NCBI GenBank assembly: GCA_000753455.2
Contig: LM994670.1
Location: forward strand, 741,182 to 805,181
Length of the DNA: 64,000 bases
Direction of reading: 5' to 3'
Source: Clostridium jeddahitimonense
Lineage (GTDB): Bacteria > Bacillota > Clostridia > Clostridiales > Clostridiaceae
In this document: positions 1 through 8,520 of the stretch, piece by piece
Position numbering within the stretch: the first letter of the stretch is position 1
Layout: the number at the start of each line of letters is the position of its first letter
Program-made: the position numbers and the translations under genes
Notes under the pieces: model-generated
Database searches by the model: none
Seen by the model: only the letters and a program-made list of their open reading frames with translations
What the model was told of the DNA's origin: nothing

Positions 1-416
1 AAAGTGATGAAGATAAATTAAGAGTTATTAATGAAAGTAAAAGAGTGTGTAAGAAAGATGGAAAAATATTATTTGCGTATCTTTCTAATGATATGGTCTT
101 TGTAACTGAAACTTTTATTTATAATACTGCAAATCATTTGTTAGGTGATAAGTATGATAAGGAGAGTTTTAAATTAGTAGATGAAACTCCATTTTGTTTT
201 ATGACAGTAGGCAAGATGGAAGAATTGATGATAGAGAGTAATTTAAATAAGGTTACACATTTTGCTGCAGATGGACTAGCAGAACTTATGGCTGATAAAA
301 TTAATAAGTTTAGCAAAGACGAGTTTAATGAATGGATGAGGTTTCACCTGTATACTTGTGAAAAACCGGAATTATTAGGATATAGTAATCATGTAGTTTT
401 TGTTGCAAGCAAATAA
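1..416 (+). CDS. Class I SAM-dependent methyltransferase, C-terminal part (cut by window edge)
   Basis: The frame is open to the left edge: codons upstream of the first possible GTG (45) still read as protein (LRVINESKRVCKKDGKI), so about 137 C-terminal residues are visible and the start lies outside. The pattern KRVCKKDGKILFAYLSND followed by a helix-rich tail resembles the post-motif region of class I methyltransferases, where a beta-strand follows a KxDGK turn. The SAM-binding Gly-rich loop would lie upstream and is not seen. The substrate cannot be told. A weak hairpin follows the stop. The family call is inference from a partial domain. Confidence 0.55.
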   Translation, partial: SDEDKLRVINESKRVCKKDGKILFAYLSNDMVFVTETFIYNTANHLLGDKYDKESFKLVDETPFCFMTVGKMEELMIESNLNKVTHFAADGLAELMADKINKFSKDEFNEWMRFHLYTCEKPELLGYSNHVVFVASK

Positions 417-451
417 AAATTAAAAAATCGATAATATATTTAACTTGAGAG

Positions 452-505
452 AAAGACTCTGAAATAGCTTTTTTTAATTAAAAATGCAATTTTAGAGTCT
501 TTTAT
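452..505 (+). terminator. Possible terminator of the methyltransferase gene
   Basis: AAAGACTCT (452-460) pairs with AGAGTCTTT (494-502), followed by TTATTATTA. The loop is long (33 nt) and contains its own T-run, so this is only a moderate candidate. Confidence 0.4.
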
Positions 506-590
506 TATTAAAATAATTATTTTATGAATAAAAGAGTAACAAATAGTTAAATTAAGATTAAAAGTGTGAGAAAAAAACCAAAAAAAGTAT

Positions 591-602
591 GGAAAATTTT
601 CC
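591..602. promoter_or_regulatory. Perfect 12-bp palindrome, candidate operator for the PTS operon
   Basis: GGAAAATTTTCC is a perfect dyad just upstream of the probable -35 region of the operon at 683. RpiR regulators bind dyads, and an rpiR gene is the second gene of this operon, so an autoregulatory operator is plausible. This is inference from position only. Confidence 0.35.
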
Positions 603-613
603 GATGGTAGGAA

Positions 614-641
614 TTTAAATTTGGAATAAAATCCGTATAAT
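614..641 (+). promoter_or_regulatory. Sigma-A-type promoter of the PTS-rpiR-patB-ridA operon
   Basis: A perfect TATAAT at 636-641 lies 42 bp before the ATG. The -35 match is weak (TTTAAA, 614-619, 16-bp spacer), which fits a promoter needing activation or strongly controlled by repression. Confidence 0.5.
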
Positions 642-647
642 AAAACT

Positions 648-661
648 TGAAAACGTTATTA
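648..661 (+). promoter_or_regulatory. cre site (CcpA carbon-catabolite repression)
   Basis: TGAAAACGTTATTA matches the cre consensus TGWAARCGYTWWCW at 13 of 14 positions and begins about 7 bp after the -10 hexamer. It therefore covers the transcription start, a position typical of CcpA repression. Confidence 0.65.
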
Positions 662-682
662 AAAAAACAAGGGGGAATTAAA

Positions 683-1978
683 ATGAACTTTATTTCAAGA
701 TTTATTGAAGAGAAAATGGTTCCAGTAGTATCTAAATTCGCTAATTTAAGATACATGAGAGCACTTAAATCAGGCTTTATGGTTATAATGCCTTTAACAA
801 TTATAGCATCAGTATTTTTATTAATAACAGACTTCCCTATAGCTGGTTATCCAGAATTTATGGCAAAAATATTTGGTGAAGGTTGGGATAGTTTCCTTTC
901 ACCTGCATATAGAGCTACATTTGATATAATTGGAATCATGTTAGCTGGTACAATAGCTTACAAATTATCAGAAGATGATAAGATGGATCCGCTACCAGTT
1001 ATGATTATTTCTATAGTAGCTTACGTAATAGTTACACCTAAATTTGTTACTGCTGAATCAGGTGAAGTAATAAACAAAGTACTTCCAATGGCATGGCTTG
1101 GAACAAAAGGTGTTATAACAGCAATTATAATGAGTATAACTTCAACAGAACTTTATAGATTTGTAGTTAAAAAGAACTTAGTAATTAAATTACCAGAAAA
1201 TGTACCACCAATGGTATATAAATCTTTCGTATCATTAATACCAGGAGTAATAGTAGTTGCATATGCATTATTAATAAACGGAATATTCTTAAGCATGGGA
1301 ACTTCAATGCATGAATTCATATATGACATATTACAAGTTCCACTTCAAGGATTAACAGCATCTCCAGCTGCTATAACAGTAGTTGCAGGGTTAAATGGAT
1401 TCTTATGGTGGTTTGGTATTCACCCAACAGTTGTTAACTCAATTGTAAACCCATTATTAAATGCAAACTCAGTAGAAAACTTAGAATTATTTAAACAAGG
1501 TGCTTTAACATTAGAAAATGCAAATATCGGAACAATTCAAATGATTGACCAATTTGCAACTATAGGTGGAGCAGGTATGACTGTAGGACTAGTTTTAGCT
1601 ATGGTAGTTGTTGCTAGATCTGAAAGAATGAAAATGATGAGAAACTTAAGTACAGTTCCAGCATTATTCAATATAAATGAACCAATAATATTTGGTTTAC
1701 CAGTAATACTTAACCCATTAATGTTAATTCCATTAACATTAGCACCAATAGTTTCAGTTCTTATTGCAATATTTGCTATGAAGATAGGATTCTTAAGTCC
1801 ATTTAACGGGGTAGTAGCTCCATGGCCAACACCTCCAATATTCAGTGGATTCTTAGTAAGCGGATGGCAAGGTGCATTAGTACAAGTAGTTGCGATAGCA
1901 GCAGCATTTGCAATATACTACCCATTTGTGTTAGCTTTAGATAAGCAATATAGAGCTGAAGAGTCAATAGAAGCTTAG
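683..1978 (+). CDS. PTS sugar transporter subunit EIIC, lactose/cellobiose family
   Basis: A 431-residue polytopic membrane permease of the Lac/Cel (diacetylchitobiose) EIIC family, which moves a sugar inward as it is phosphorylated. It shows about ten hydrophobic segments, a conserved region around FLWWFGIHPTVVNS and the hallmark NEPIIFG about 330 residues in. The start at ATG 683 follows AAGGGGG (669-675); an in-frame TTG at 647 has no ribosome site. No EIIA or EIIB domain is fused or encoded nearby, so phosphate must come from EIIA/EIIB made elsewhere. It is first gene of an operon with rpiR (22-bp gap), a C-S lyase and ridA, preceded by a cre site. The sugar specificity is unknown. Confidence 0.88.
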   Translation: MNFISRFIEEKMVPVVSKFANLRYMRALKSGFMVIMPLTIIASVFLLITDFPIAGYPEFMAKIFGEGWDSFLSPAYRATFDIIGIMLAGTIAYKLSEDDKMDPLPVMIISIVAYVIVTPKFVTAESGEVINKVLPMAWLGTKGVITAIIMSITSTELYRFVVKKNLVIKLPENVPPMVYKSFVSLIPGVIVVAYALLINGIFLSMGTSMHEFIYDILQVPLQGLTASPAAITVVAGLNGFLWWFGIHPTVVNSIVNPLLNANSVENLELFKQGALTLENANIGTIQMIDQFATIGGAGMTVGLVLAMVVVARSERMKMMRNLSTVPALFNINEPIIFGLPVILNPLMLIPLTLAPIVSVLIAIFAMKIGFLSPFNGVVAPWPTPPIFSGFLVSGWQGALVQVVAIAAAFAIYYPFVLALDKQYRAEESIEA

Positions 1979-2000
1979 AATTTTAAAGTGAGGTGCACAT

Positions 2001-2753
2001 ATGAAATTACACAGAAGAATTTCAGAAAACTCAAAGTATTTAACTAAATTAGAGAAGGAGTTATTACAATTATTATTAGAAAATAGCACGCTATTTACAT
2101 ATGATAGTTTTACAATAGCTAATATTTCTGAGAAATTTTCGGTTAGTAATACAAGTGTGCACCGACTTTCTAAAAAATTAGGGTATAAAAGTTTTATACA
2201 ATTTAAAGATGATTACTTTAGACGAGACGAATTAGAAGAAACTAAGCCTAGTATAGATGATACCGATTTTGTAAATCTCATGTTAGATACATATAAGTTA
2301 ATTAAAGAAGCTGATATCGATGAAATAGTTGACAAGATGATGAAGTGCAAGAGAATAACTATATATGGAATGGGTATGAGCAATTACTTAGGTAAAATAT
2401 TTCAAATAAAATTACAACTATTAGGAATACCTGCAGAGCAACATGATGATTCAAGGTTTATGAGATTATCTAGTAGAATATTAAATAAAGATGATGATTT
2501 AGTATTTATGTTATCAAGAAGTGGGGAAACACCAGAACTACTAGAGGTATTAGTTGAAACTAACCTTAGAGGGGTTGACGTAGTACTTATAACAGAGTCT
2601 AGAAATTCTACCTTTGAAAAGTTATGTAAGTATAAAGTTTATACAGCGTATACTCAGGATTCAGATAGTAATATAGATACTCGATTAAACTTTCATATTG
2701 CAATGGATTATATAATAAAGAAATTTATTGAGAAATATGAAGAAAAGAGGTAG
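2001..2753 (+). CDS. RpiR/MurR-family transcriptional regulator (HTH + SIS)
   Basis: A 250-residue protein with an N-terminal RpiR-type helix-turn-helix (about 1-77; TIANISEKFSVSNTSVHRLS) and a C-terminal SIS sugar-phosphate-binding domain (about 100-240) with the typical RITIYGMGMSNYLG and MLSRSGETPELLE segments. SIS domains in this family sense phosphosugars, so the effector is probably the sugar phosphate delivered by the adjacent EIIC. It lies 22 bp after the EIIC gene and 2 bp before the aminotransferase-like gene, so translation is probably coupled. It likely controls its own operon, perhaps through the dyad at 591-602. Confidence 0.88.
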   Translation: MKLHRRISENSKYLTKLEKELLQLLLENSTLFTYDSFTIANISEKFSVSNTSVHRLSKKLGYKSFIQFKDDYFRRDELEETKPSIDDTDFVNLMLDTYKLIKEADIDEIVDKMMKCKRITIYGMGMSNYLGKIFQIKLQLLGIPAEQHDDSRFMRLSSRILNKDDDLVFMLSRSGETPELLEVLVETNLRGVDVVLITESRNSTFEKLCKYKVYTAYTQDSDSNIDTRLNFHIAMDYIIKKFIEKYEEKR

Positions 2754-2755
2754 CA

Positions 2756-3931
2756 ATGTATAATTTCGAAGACATATTACAAAGAAGAAATAATGGGTCT
2801 AAGAAGTGGAATGAAGAATATATTGAAAAAAGATTCAAAGTAAAAGATGCAGCAAATTATTATCCACTATTCATTGCTGATATGGATTTTAAATTACCTA
2901 AAGAGGTAATAGAACCTCTTATGGAATTTATAGCTTTAGGTGATTTTGGGTACTTTGATATAAAAGAAGAATTTTATAATAGTATATTAAAATGGTATAA
3001 AGATAGATATAAGTCAGAGATTAAACGTGAATGGATCGTTCCTTCTATAGGAGCATTATCTACTATGAATGTTATGGTAGATAAGTTGTTTAAAAAAGGT
3101 GATAGTATACTTGTATTTACTCCAGCTTATGGACCATTTAAAGATGTTGTATTGAATAATGGTATGAATTTAGTTTCTTATAAAATGAAATTAAATAATA
3201 ATAGATATTCTTTAGATTTTGAAGAAGTGAAAGCTTTAGTTGAAAAAGAAGATATTAAGGGATTAATAATCTGTAATCCACATAATCCATCAGGAAGATG
3301 TTGGAGTAAAGAAGAGATAAACGATATTATTAATATTTGCATGGAAAAAAATATAATTATTATAAGTGATGAAGTTCATGGAGATTTAGATTTAGGAAAT
3401 AATTTCAATACTTTTAGTGATTATTTAAACCAATATAAAAATATAATAGTTTTATCATCACCGAATAAAACATTTAATATAGCAGGTTTAGAGATCTCAA
3501 CTTTCTTATGTAGTAATGAAGAAATGAAAAATTCTTTAGAAGAAGAGTTAAGCAAAAGGAAGCTTCATCCAAATAGAGTTGGAACTAGAGCTTTAACTTT
3601 ATGCTATGAAAATGGTTCACCTTGGGTTGATGAACTTATAAAGAACATAAAAGAAAATTTAGATTTAACTGTGGACATGCTTAATGTAGAAGGAATCAGT
3701 ACTATGGTTCCAGATGCAGGTTATTTATTATGGGTAAAGTTCGATAATATTTCAGATATTGATGATTTCATAATTAAACTTGCTCAAGAGAAGAAGGTAT
3801 TGCTTGAAACAGGAAGTAGATTTATTAAAGATCATGAAGGATATTTAAGAATAAATGTAGCTACAAGTAAAGCAATATTAAAAGAAGCAATTCCAATGAT
3901 AGTAGAATTTTATAAAGAATATATAAAATAG
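2756..3931 (+). CDS. MalY/PatB-type PLP-dependent C-S beta-lyase (aminotransferase fold I)
   Basis: A 391-residue PLP enzyme of the MalY/PatB branch, which cleaves C-S bonds of cystathionine-like substrates by beta-elimination to thiol, pyruvate and ammonia. Fold-type I landmarks are visible: CNPHNPSGRCW at about 173-183, the cofactor-binding Asp in SDEVHGDL (about 205) and the Schiff-base lysine in SSPNKTFN (K238), followed by NIAGLEIS typical of PatB. It starts 2 bp after the rpiR stop and is followed 14 bp later by ridA, whose product clears the 2-aminoacrylate such lyases release. Linkage to a PTS recalls E. coli malX-malY. The physiological substrate is not known. Confidence 0.82.
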   Translation: MYNFEDILQRRNNGSKKWNEEYIEKRFKVKDAANYYPLFIADMDFKLPKEVIEPLMEFIALGDFGYFDIKEEFYNSILKWYKDRYKSEIKREWIVPSIGALSTMNVMVDKLFKKGDSILVFTPAYGPFKDVVLNNGMNLVSYKMKLNNNRYSLDFEEVKALVEKEDIKGLIICNPHNPSGRCWSKEEINDIINICMEKNIIIISDEVHGDLDLGNNFNTFSDYLNQYKNIIVLSSPNKTFNIAGLEISTFLCSNEEMKNSLEEELSKRKLHPNRVGTRALTLCYENGSPWVDELIKNIKENLDLTVDMLNVEGISTMVPDAGYLLWVKFDNISDIDDFIIKLAQEKKVLLETGSRFIKDHEGYLRINVATSKAILKEAIPMIVEFYKEYIK

Positions 3932-3945
3932 TTAGGAGAATAGAA

Positions 3946-4326
3946 ATGAAAAGAGAAGTAATTAATTCAGTTAAGGCTCCAGATGCAATAGGACCTTATT
4001 CACATTGTAATAAAGTAGGTAATTTCATATTTACATCAGGACAATTACCATTAGATAAAGAAACTAAAGAATTAAAGACAGACATTAAAGAAGCTACAAG
4101 ACAAAGCTTAGAGAATGTTAAAAGTATTTTAGAAGAAGCAGGGTCTTCTATAAAAAATGTTGTTAAAGCAACTGTATTTGTAAAAGATTTAGCTCAATTT
4201 GCTGAATTAAACGAAGTATACAATGAGTACTTTGGAGAAAATCCTCCAGCAAGAAGTTGTGTTCAAGTTGCTAAGCTTCCTATGGATGCTGTAGTTGAAA
4301 TAGAAGTTATAGCAATAGCAGAATAA
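3946..4326 (+). CDS. ridA: RidA-family reactive intermediate/imine deaminase
   Basis: A 126-residue RidA (YjgF/YER057c/UK114) protein, full length for the family. RidA trimers hydrolyse 2-aminoacrylate and related enamines/imines formed by PLP enzymes. The family signatures are present: APDAIGPYSH near the N-terminus, FTSGQLPLD, the catalytic arginine in NPPARSCVQV (R103) and the closing VEIEVIAIAE. It is the last gene of the EIIC-rpiR-lyase operon and is followed by a strong terminator. Its position right after a C-S lyase fits detoxification of that enzyme's product. Confidence 0.93.
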   Translation: MKREVINSVKAPDAIGPYSHCNKVGNFIFTSGQLPLDKETKELKTDIKEATRQSLENVKSILEEAGSSIKNVVKATVFVKDLAQFAELNEVYNEYFGENPPARSCVQVAKLPMDAVVEIEVIAIAE

Positions 4327-4361
4327 TATTAGCTTTCTCAAGTAAATAACACTTTTAAGAG

Positions 4362-4417
4362 GAGAACTATAATGAATTGTATGTGCAGCAATTTATTATA
4401 GTTCTCTATTTTTTATT
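4362..4417 (+). terminator. Rho-independent terminator after ridA
   Basis: GAGAACTATAAT (4362-4373) pairs perfectly with ATTATAGTTCTC (4395-4406). The stem continues with AATTG/CAATT inside and is followed by TATTTTTTATTT. Confidence 0.9.
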
Positions 4418-4544
4418 TACATAATTATTGTTTTATAGGAAGCAGTTCTACATTTTATATAAATAGTAATAAATGATACATCTATGGTTAATTTTATAAA
4501 ATTATGTTCATACTACAAGATATAATAAGGAGGATAAATAAGGT

Positions 4545-5726
4545 ATGAACGTAGAGAAAACTTTTCTTAAAACATTTTTGAAGAACTTTGAAGAAGAGGC
4601 ATTTGCAGTAGATTTTTGGGATGGAGAAGAGGTTGTTTTAGGTAAAGGGGAACCACAGTTTAGGGTACATATAAGAAAGCCATTAAATAAAAAGGATTTA
4701 TTAAGTAGTACTTCATTAGCTTTTGGTGAAGCTTATATGAATGGTGATGTTGAATTTGAAGGTGATTTATTCTTAGCACTAAATACAGTGTTAAAGTACA
4801 TGAATAAATTTAATAGTGATCATAAAGCATTACCTGAAATATTTCATAAAATAACTAATAAATCAAAGCAGAGAGAGGAAGTTTCTTCTCATTATGATAT
4901 AGGTAATGATTTTTATAGCTTATGGTTAGATGAAACTATGAGTTATTCTTGTGGATATTTTAAGAATGAAAATGATACATTGTATCAAGCTCAAATGAAT
5001 AAGATTCATCATATTTTAAAGAAGCTAAACTTAAAGGAAGGTCAAAGTCTTTTAGATATAGGCTGTGGCTGGGGAATGCTACTTATTGAAGCAGCAAAAA
5101 AATATAAGGTAAAAGGTTTGGGAATAACTTTAAGCCAAGAACAATTTAATAAGTTTAGTGAAAGAATAAAAGAAGAAAATTTAGAAGATTATTTAGAAGT
5201 AAAATTAATGGATTATAGGGATCTGAAAAAGTCAAAGTTATCTTTTGATAGAGTTGTAAGTGTAGGAATGCTAGAGCATGTAGGAAGACCTAATTATGAA
5301 TTGTTTTTTGAAGCTGTGAATGCTGTTTTAAAAGATGGAGGAGTATTTTTATTACATTATATAAGTGGTATTAAAGAATCAGAAGGTGATGCTTGGATTA
5401 AAAAATACATATTCCCAGGTGGAGTTATACCATCGCTAAGAGAGATAATAAATATTTCAGGAGACTACAATTATCATGTTATAGATGTAGAAAGTCTAAG
5501 ATTGCATTATACGAAGACTTTATTAGAATGGTATAAGAATTTTAATAACAACATTGATAAAGTTAAAGAAATGTTTGATGAAAGATTTATTAGAATGTGG
5601 AGTATGTATCTATGTTCTTGTGCAGCTACTTTTAATAATGGAATAATAGATTTACACCAAATAGTATTTACTAAAGGAATAAATAATAGCTTGCCAATTA
5701 CTAGGAAATATTTATATGAAGACTAA
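4545..5726 (+). CDS. cfa: Cyclopropane-fatty-acyl-phospholipid synthase
   Basis: A 393-residue enzyme that transfers a methylene group from SAM to unsaturated acyl chains of membrane phospholipids. The N-terminal lipid-interacting domain (about 1-105, with SLAFGEAYMNGDVEFEGDL) is followed by the conserved SHYDIGNDFYSLWLDE (115-130) and the SAM-binding loop DIGCGWG (171-177), then GMLEHVG and HYISGIKE. Length matches bacterial Cfa. ATG 4545 follows AAGGAGG at 4527-4533. It appears to be a single-gene unit between the ridA terminator and the glyoxalase gene; the ring modification protects membranes under acid or solvent stress. Confidence 0.92.
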   Translation: MNVEKTFLKTFLKNFEEEAFAVDFWDGEEVVLGKGEPQFRVHIRKPLNKKDLLSSTSLAFGEAYMNGDVEFEGDLFLALNTVLKYMNKFNSDHKALPEIFHKITNKSKQREEVSSHYDIGNDFYSLWLDETMSYSCGYFKNENDTLYQAQMNKIHHILKKLNLKEGQSLLDIGCGWGMLLIEAAKKYKVKGLGITLSQEQFNKFSERIKEENLEDYLEVKLMDYRDLKKSKLSFDRVVSVGMLEHVGRPNYELFFEAVNAVLKDGGVFLLHYISGIKESEGDAWIKKYIFPGGVIPSLREIINISGDYNYHVIDVESLRLHYTKTLLEWYKNFNNNIDKVKEMFDERFIRMWSMYLCSCAATFNNGIIDLHQIVFTKGINNSLPITRKYLYED

Positions 5727-5833
5727 TATAATAAGTATAGGGTATTGAATGTTAAAAAATATTAATGTTGTTACTAGCCGTAGATTAAGGTATATTAATA
5801 TTATAAAAATATCGACAGATAGGAGAATAATTT

Positions 5834-6217
5834 ATGGCAGTTAAAATGTTACATACATGTATAAGAGTTATGGATTTAGAGAAATCTTTAAAGTTCTATA
5901 AAGAAGCGTTAGGGCTTATAGAAACTAGAAGAAAGGACTTTCCAGAGCACAAGTTTACTTTAGTATATCTTTCAAACGAACTTGGAGGGTATGAAGTTGA
6001 ATTAACTTATAATTATAACCCAGAAAAGCCTTATGAATTAGGTAATGGATTTAGTCATATAGCAGTTGGTGTTGATGACTTAGAAGCAGAAAGAGAAAAA
6101 CATGAAGCGTTAGGATATGAAGTTACACCGTTAAAAGGACTTCCAGGACAAAAGCCAGGATATTACTTCGTAACTGACCCAGATGGATATAAAGTTGAAG
6201 TTATAAGAAATAAATAG
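5834..6217 (+). CDS. gloA: Glyoxalase I-type VOC family protein (lactoylglutathione lyase-like)
   Basis: A 127-residue two-module VOC protein that aligns closely with bacterial glyoxalase I. All four metal ligands of the family are present: H7 (MLHTCIRV), E56 (YEVELTYN), H75 (GFSHIAVGV) and E122 (YKVEVIRN). The enzyme isomerises the methylglyoxal-thiol adduct. Clostridia generally lack glutathione, so the thiol may be another small thiol (inference). It is monocistronic, 107 bp after cfa, with a terminator directly behind. Confidence 0.88.
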   Translation: MAVKMLHTCIRVMDLEKSLKFYKEALGLIETRRKDFPEHKFTLVYLSNELGGYEVELTYNYNPEKPYELGNGFSHIAVGVDDLEAEREKHEALGYEVTPLKGLPGQKPGYYFVTDPDGYKVEVIRNK

Positions 6218-6221
6218 TTTT

Positions 6222-6257
6222 AAAATAGAGATGCAGCATATGTGTCTCTATTTTTTT
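6222..6257 (+). terminator. Rho-independent terminator after gloA
   Basis: AAAATAGAGA (6222-6231) pairs with TCTCTATTTT (6245-6254) around a 13-nt loop, ending in a T-run. Confidence 0.85.
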
Positions 6258-6341
6258 AGAAAATTTTAGTTTACATAAAAACAGTAATATAGCTTAACCT
6301 AAATAGAGATATATTGAAGAATTAGGTTAAGAGGTGAGGCT

Positions 6342-7634
6342 GTGGAAAGATTTAAAACTATTAAGACTTATGCTAGCTTTTCAAGAAATGTTCAAATTAT
6401 TGTAATAAGTGAATTGATATTAGCTGCGGCTTTTGGAATATATGGATTTTTACAAATACTTTATTTAAATGAAATTAATATTCCTTCTGACAAAATTGGT
6501 CTCATATTTTCTTTAGGTTCATTATTTTCAATGGTAGGTTTTTTTGTAGGGCCATTTATACATATGTTTGGAAGAAAAAATATTTTAGCTTTAGGTTGTT
6601 TATTAAGTTCTATAGGGATAGGAGCATATGCTGTATTTACTAGTTATATATTGCTTTTATTATCACAAATATTAACTAATATAGGACTTTGTTTTATACA
6701 AGTTACAGAATTGCAATTACTTTATTCTTATACAACACCAGATAAAGAATGTTGTGCATATAGTTATAAGTCTTCTGTTAATTTTATTGCTTCAACTTTA
6801 GGAACTTTATTGGCTGGTAATATAGATAGATTATCTATTTTTAGTATTATAGGATATAGAAAATTATTTTATTTATCAGCAGGTATGACTTTAGTAGCTT
6901 TTGTTATGAGGTTATTTTTATTACCTAGAGATGAGAGAAGAAAGCTTGATGAAGGAGAGATTAAGGAGTCTGCTCATAATACATTTAAGTTACTTAGGGA
7001 GCATAAAAATATAAGACTTTTTGCAATATTTTTATTTATTATTGCTATAGGTGGAAGCGCTGTTTGGCCATATAATAATTTAGTTATGAAAAATTACTTT
7101 GGTTTAAGTAATACAACAATATCTATAGTTAGCTTCCTAATAACATCCGTGGTAATGATTGGGATACTAGCAATGCCAATGATTATAGGTAAGATCGGAA
7201 TAAAAAGATTTGAGTTGATATCACTTATATGTTTAGCAGCAACAATGTTTGGGTTAACATTAAAATTAAGTACTATTCCATTTGTAACTATATTGATAGT
7301 TAGATGTATTTTTGCGACTTTAGTTGGGTCATCTTTAGATAGTTCAATGATGAGCTATATTGAAATAGAAAATAGAGATGTTTTTGCAGGAGTAAAGTTA
7401 CTGGTAAACGGATTATCATGTGCTATAGGTAATTTTATCGGGGGATTCATAATTGAAAATATAAATTTTAGAGGAATATATATTTATGGTTTTGTAGTTT
7501 TGATTTTAGTAATACTAATGTTTTATCTAAAGATTTCTAAGATTTTTGGAGATAGAGCGGTAATTTTAGAGAGATATAAGAGGAATTGTACTTGTAGGCT
7601 GAGACATAGGTATGATGTGAGAAGAAGATATTAA
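6342..7634 (+). CDS. Major facilitator superfamily transporter
   Basis: A 430-residue integral membrane protein with about twelve hydrophobic segments in two halves joined by a charged central loop (about 195-220, RDERRKLDEGEIKES), the MFS plan. The loop after TM2 carries FGRKNILALG, a degenerate form of the MFS motif A. The start is GTG 6342 behind GAGGTGAG (6331-6338). The C-terminal tail is strongly basic (RLRHRYDVRRRY). The substrate is not predictable; it stands alone between two terminators and could be a drug or metabolite exporter. Confidence 0.8.
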   Translation: MERFKTIKTYASFSRNVQIIVISELILAAAFGIYGFLQILYLNEINIPSDKIGLIFSLGSLFSMVGFFVGPFIHMFGRKNILALGCLLSSIGIGAYAVFTSYILLLLSQILTNIGLCFIQVTELQLLYSYTTPDKECCAYSYKSSVNFIASTLGTLLAGNIDRLSIFSIIGYRKLFYLSAGMTLVAFVMRLFLLPRDERRKLDEGEIKESAHNTFKLLREHKNIRLFAIFLFIIAIGGSAVWPYNNLVMKNYFGLSNTTISIVSFLITSVVMIGILAMPMIIGKIGIKRFELISLICLAATMFGLTLKLSTIPFVTILIVRCIFATLVGSSLDSSMMSYIEIENRDVFAGVKLLVNGLSCAIGNFIGGFIIENINFRGIYIYGFVVLILVILMFYLKISKIFGDRAVILERYKRNCTCRLRHRYDVRRRY

Positions 7635-7687
7635 ATAAATTAAGTAGTAGTTTATTTAATAGAAAATTATAAATCAAAAGTAAAGAG

Positions 7688-7714
7688 GAAACTGCTAAGG
7701 TAGTTTCTTTTTTT
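7688..7714 (+). terminator. Rho-independent terminator after the MFS gene
   Basis: GAAACTGC (7688-7695), loop TAAG, GTAGTTTC (7700-7707), then seven T. Confidence 0.92.
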
Positions 7715-7868
7715 AGTTTAGGAATACAGGTACTAATTCTAAATTTTTAATAATTATAAAAGATTCTGTGATAATTATCATTGAATAGCTTAGAGGTATA
7801 GAATATAATTATAACTTGAATAATATCAAAATATATGATCAAGATAGTAAATAAAAAGGATGAAATAT

Positions 7869-8372
7869 ATGGCAAAAGTTGTTAATATAATAGGTGAAGG
7901 TTCTAATGTAGGGAAAACAGTTCTTATGGAAGGTCTCATTAAGGAACTTAATAATAGGGCATTAACTGTATCAACAATAAAGCATGATGTTCATGGATTT
8001 GATATAGATAAAAAAGGCAAGGATACATATAGACATAGGAAGGCTGGAGCAGATACCGTTGTTATTTCATCTAAAAATAGATTTGCAATGATTAAGGAAT
8101 TAGACGAAGAGGTTAATTTAGAAGATATAATTAAAATGGTAAGTGACAAGGATATAGTGCTTGTTGAAGGGTATAAAAAGAGTAATTTAAGAAAAATAGA
8201 GGTCTATAGAGAAGGGGTTAGTGAAAAAATAATAACTCCAAAAGAAAAGTTAATTGCTATTGCTAGTAATGAAAGTATTGATTATGAAGATGTACCAGTA
8301 GTTAATAAGGATAATTACAAAGTGCTAGCAGATTTAGTTGAAAAAGAAAAAGAATTTAAATTTGAAAAATAA
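7869..8372 (+). CDS. mobB: Molybdopterin-guanine dinucleotide biosynthesis adapter MobB
   Basis: A 167-residue P-loop GTPase-like protein that assists MobA in attaching GMP to molybdopterin. The Walker A motif GEGSNVGKT sits at residues 9-17, followed by the family segment STIKHDVHGFDIDKKGKDTY and later LVEGYKKSNLRKIEVYR. The ATG at 7869 has AAAAGGA at 7854-7860 with normal spacing; the in-frame ATG at 7860 overlaps that site and is unlikely. It precedes the moeA-mobA-mog-moaCA cluster but is separated from it by the candidate Moco riboswitch and terminator, so it can be transcribed independently of the rest. Confidence 0.9.
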   Translation: MAKVVNIIGEGSNVGKTVLMEGLIKELNNRALTVSTIKHDVHGFDIDKKGKDTYRHRKAGADTVVISSKNRFAMIKELDEEVNLEDIIKMVSDKDIVLVEGYKKSNLRKIEVYREGVSEKIITPKEKLIAIASNESIDYEDVPVVNKDNYKVLADLVEKEKEFKFEK

Positions 8373-8385
8373 TTATATGTTTTCT

Positions 8386-8515
8386 GGTGTGTAAAAATCT
8401 AAGGGTATGCCTATGATTTTTACACCTGAATGTTTAGCATTCACAGGGCATTAGCCGAAAGGTTATTGTCTCCACGTGTTTTGGGAAGGAAAATAAGTAG
8501 ATTTAATATAGAAAT
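8386..8515 (+). promoter_or_regulatory. Candidate molybdenum-cofactor (MOCO RNA motif) riboswitch
   Basis: A structured leader in front of moeA. A long 5' helix (GGTGTGTAAAAATC, 8386-8399, with GATTTTTACACC, 8415-8426) is followed by a GAATG/CATTC hairpin and then an extended helix closed by the GNRA loop in GCCGAAAGGT (about 8453-8462), with TCTCCACG after it. A GCCGAAAGGC-type hairpin upstream of Moco genes is typical of the MOCO RNA motif. The following terminator (8521-8570) supplies an expression platform. Not confirmed by covariance search. Confidence 0.6.
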
Positions 8516-8520
8516 GTATT

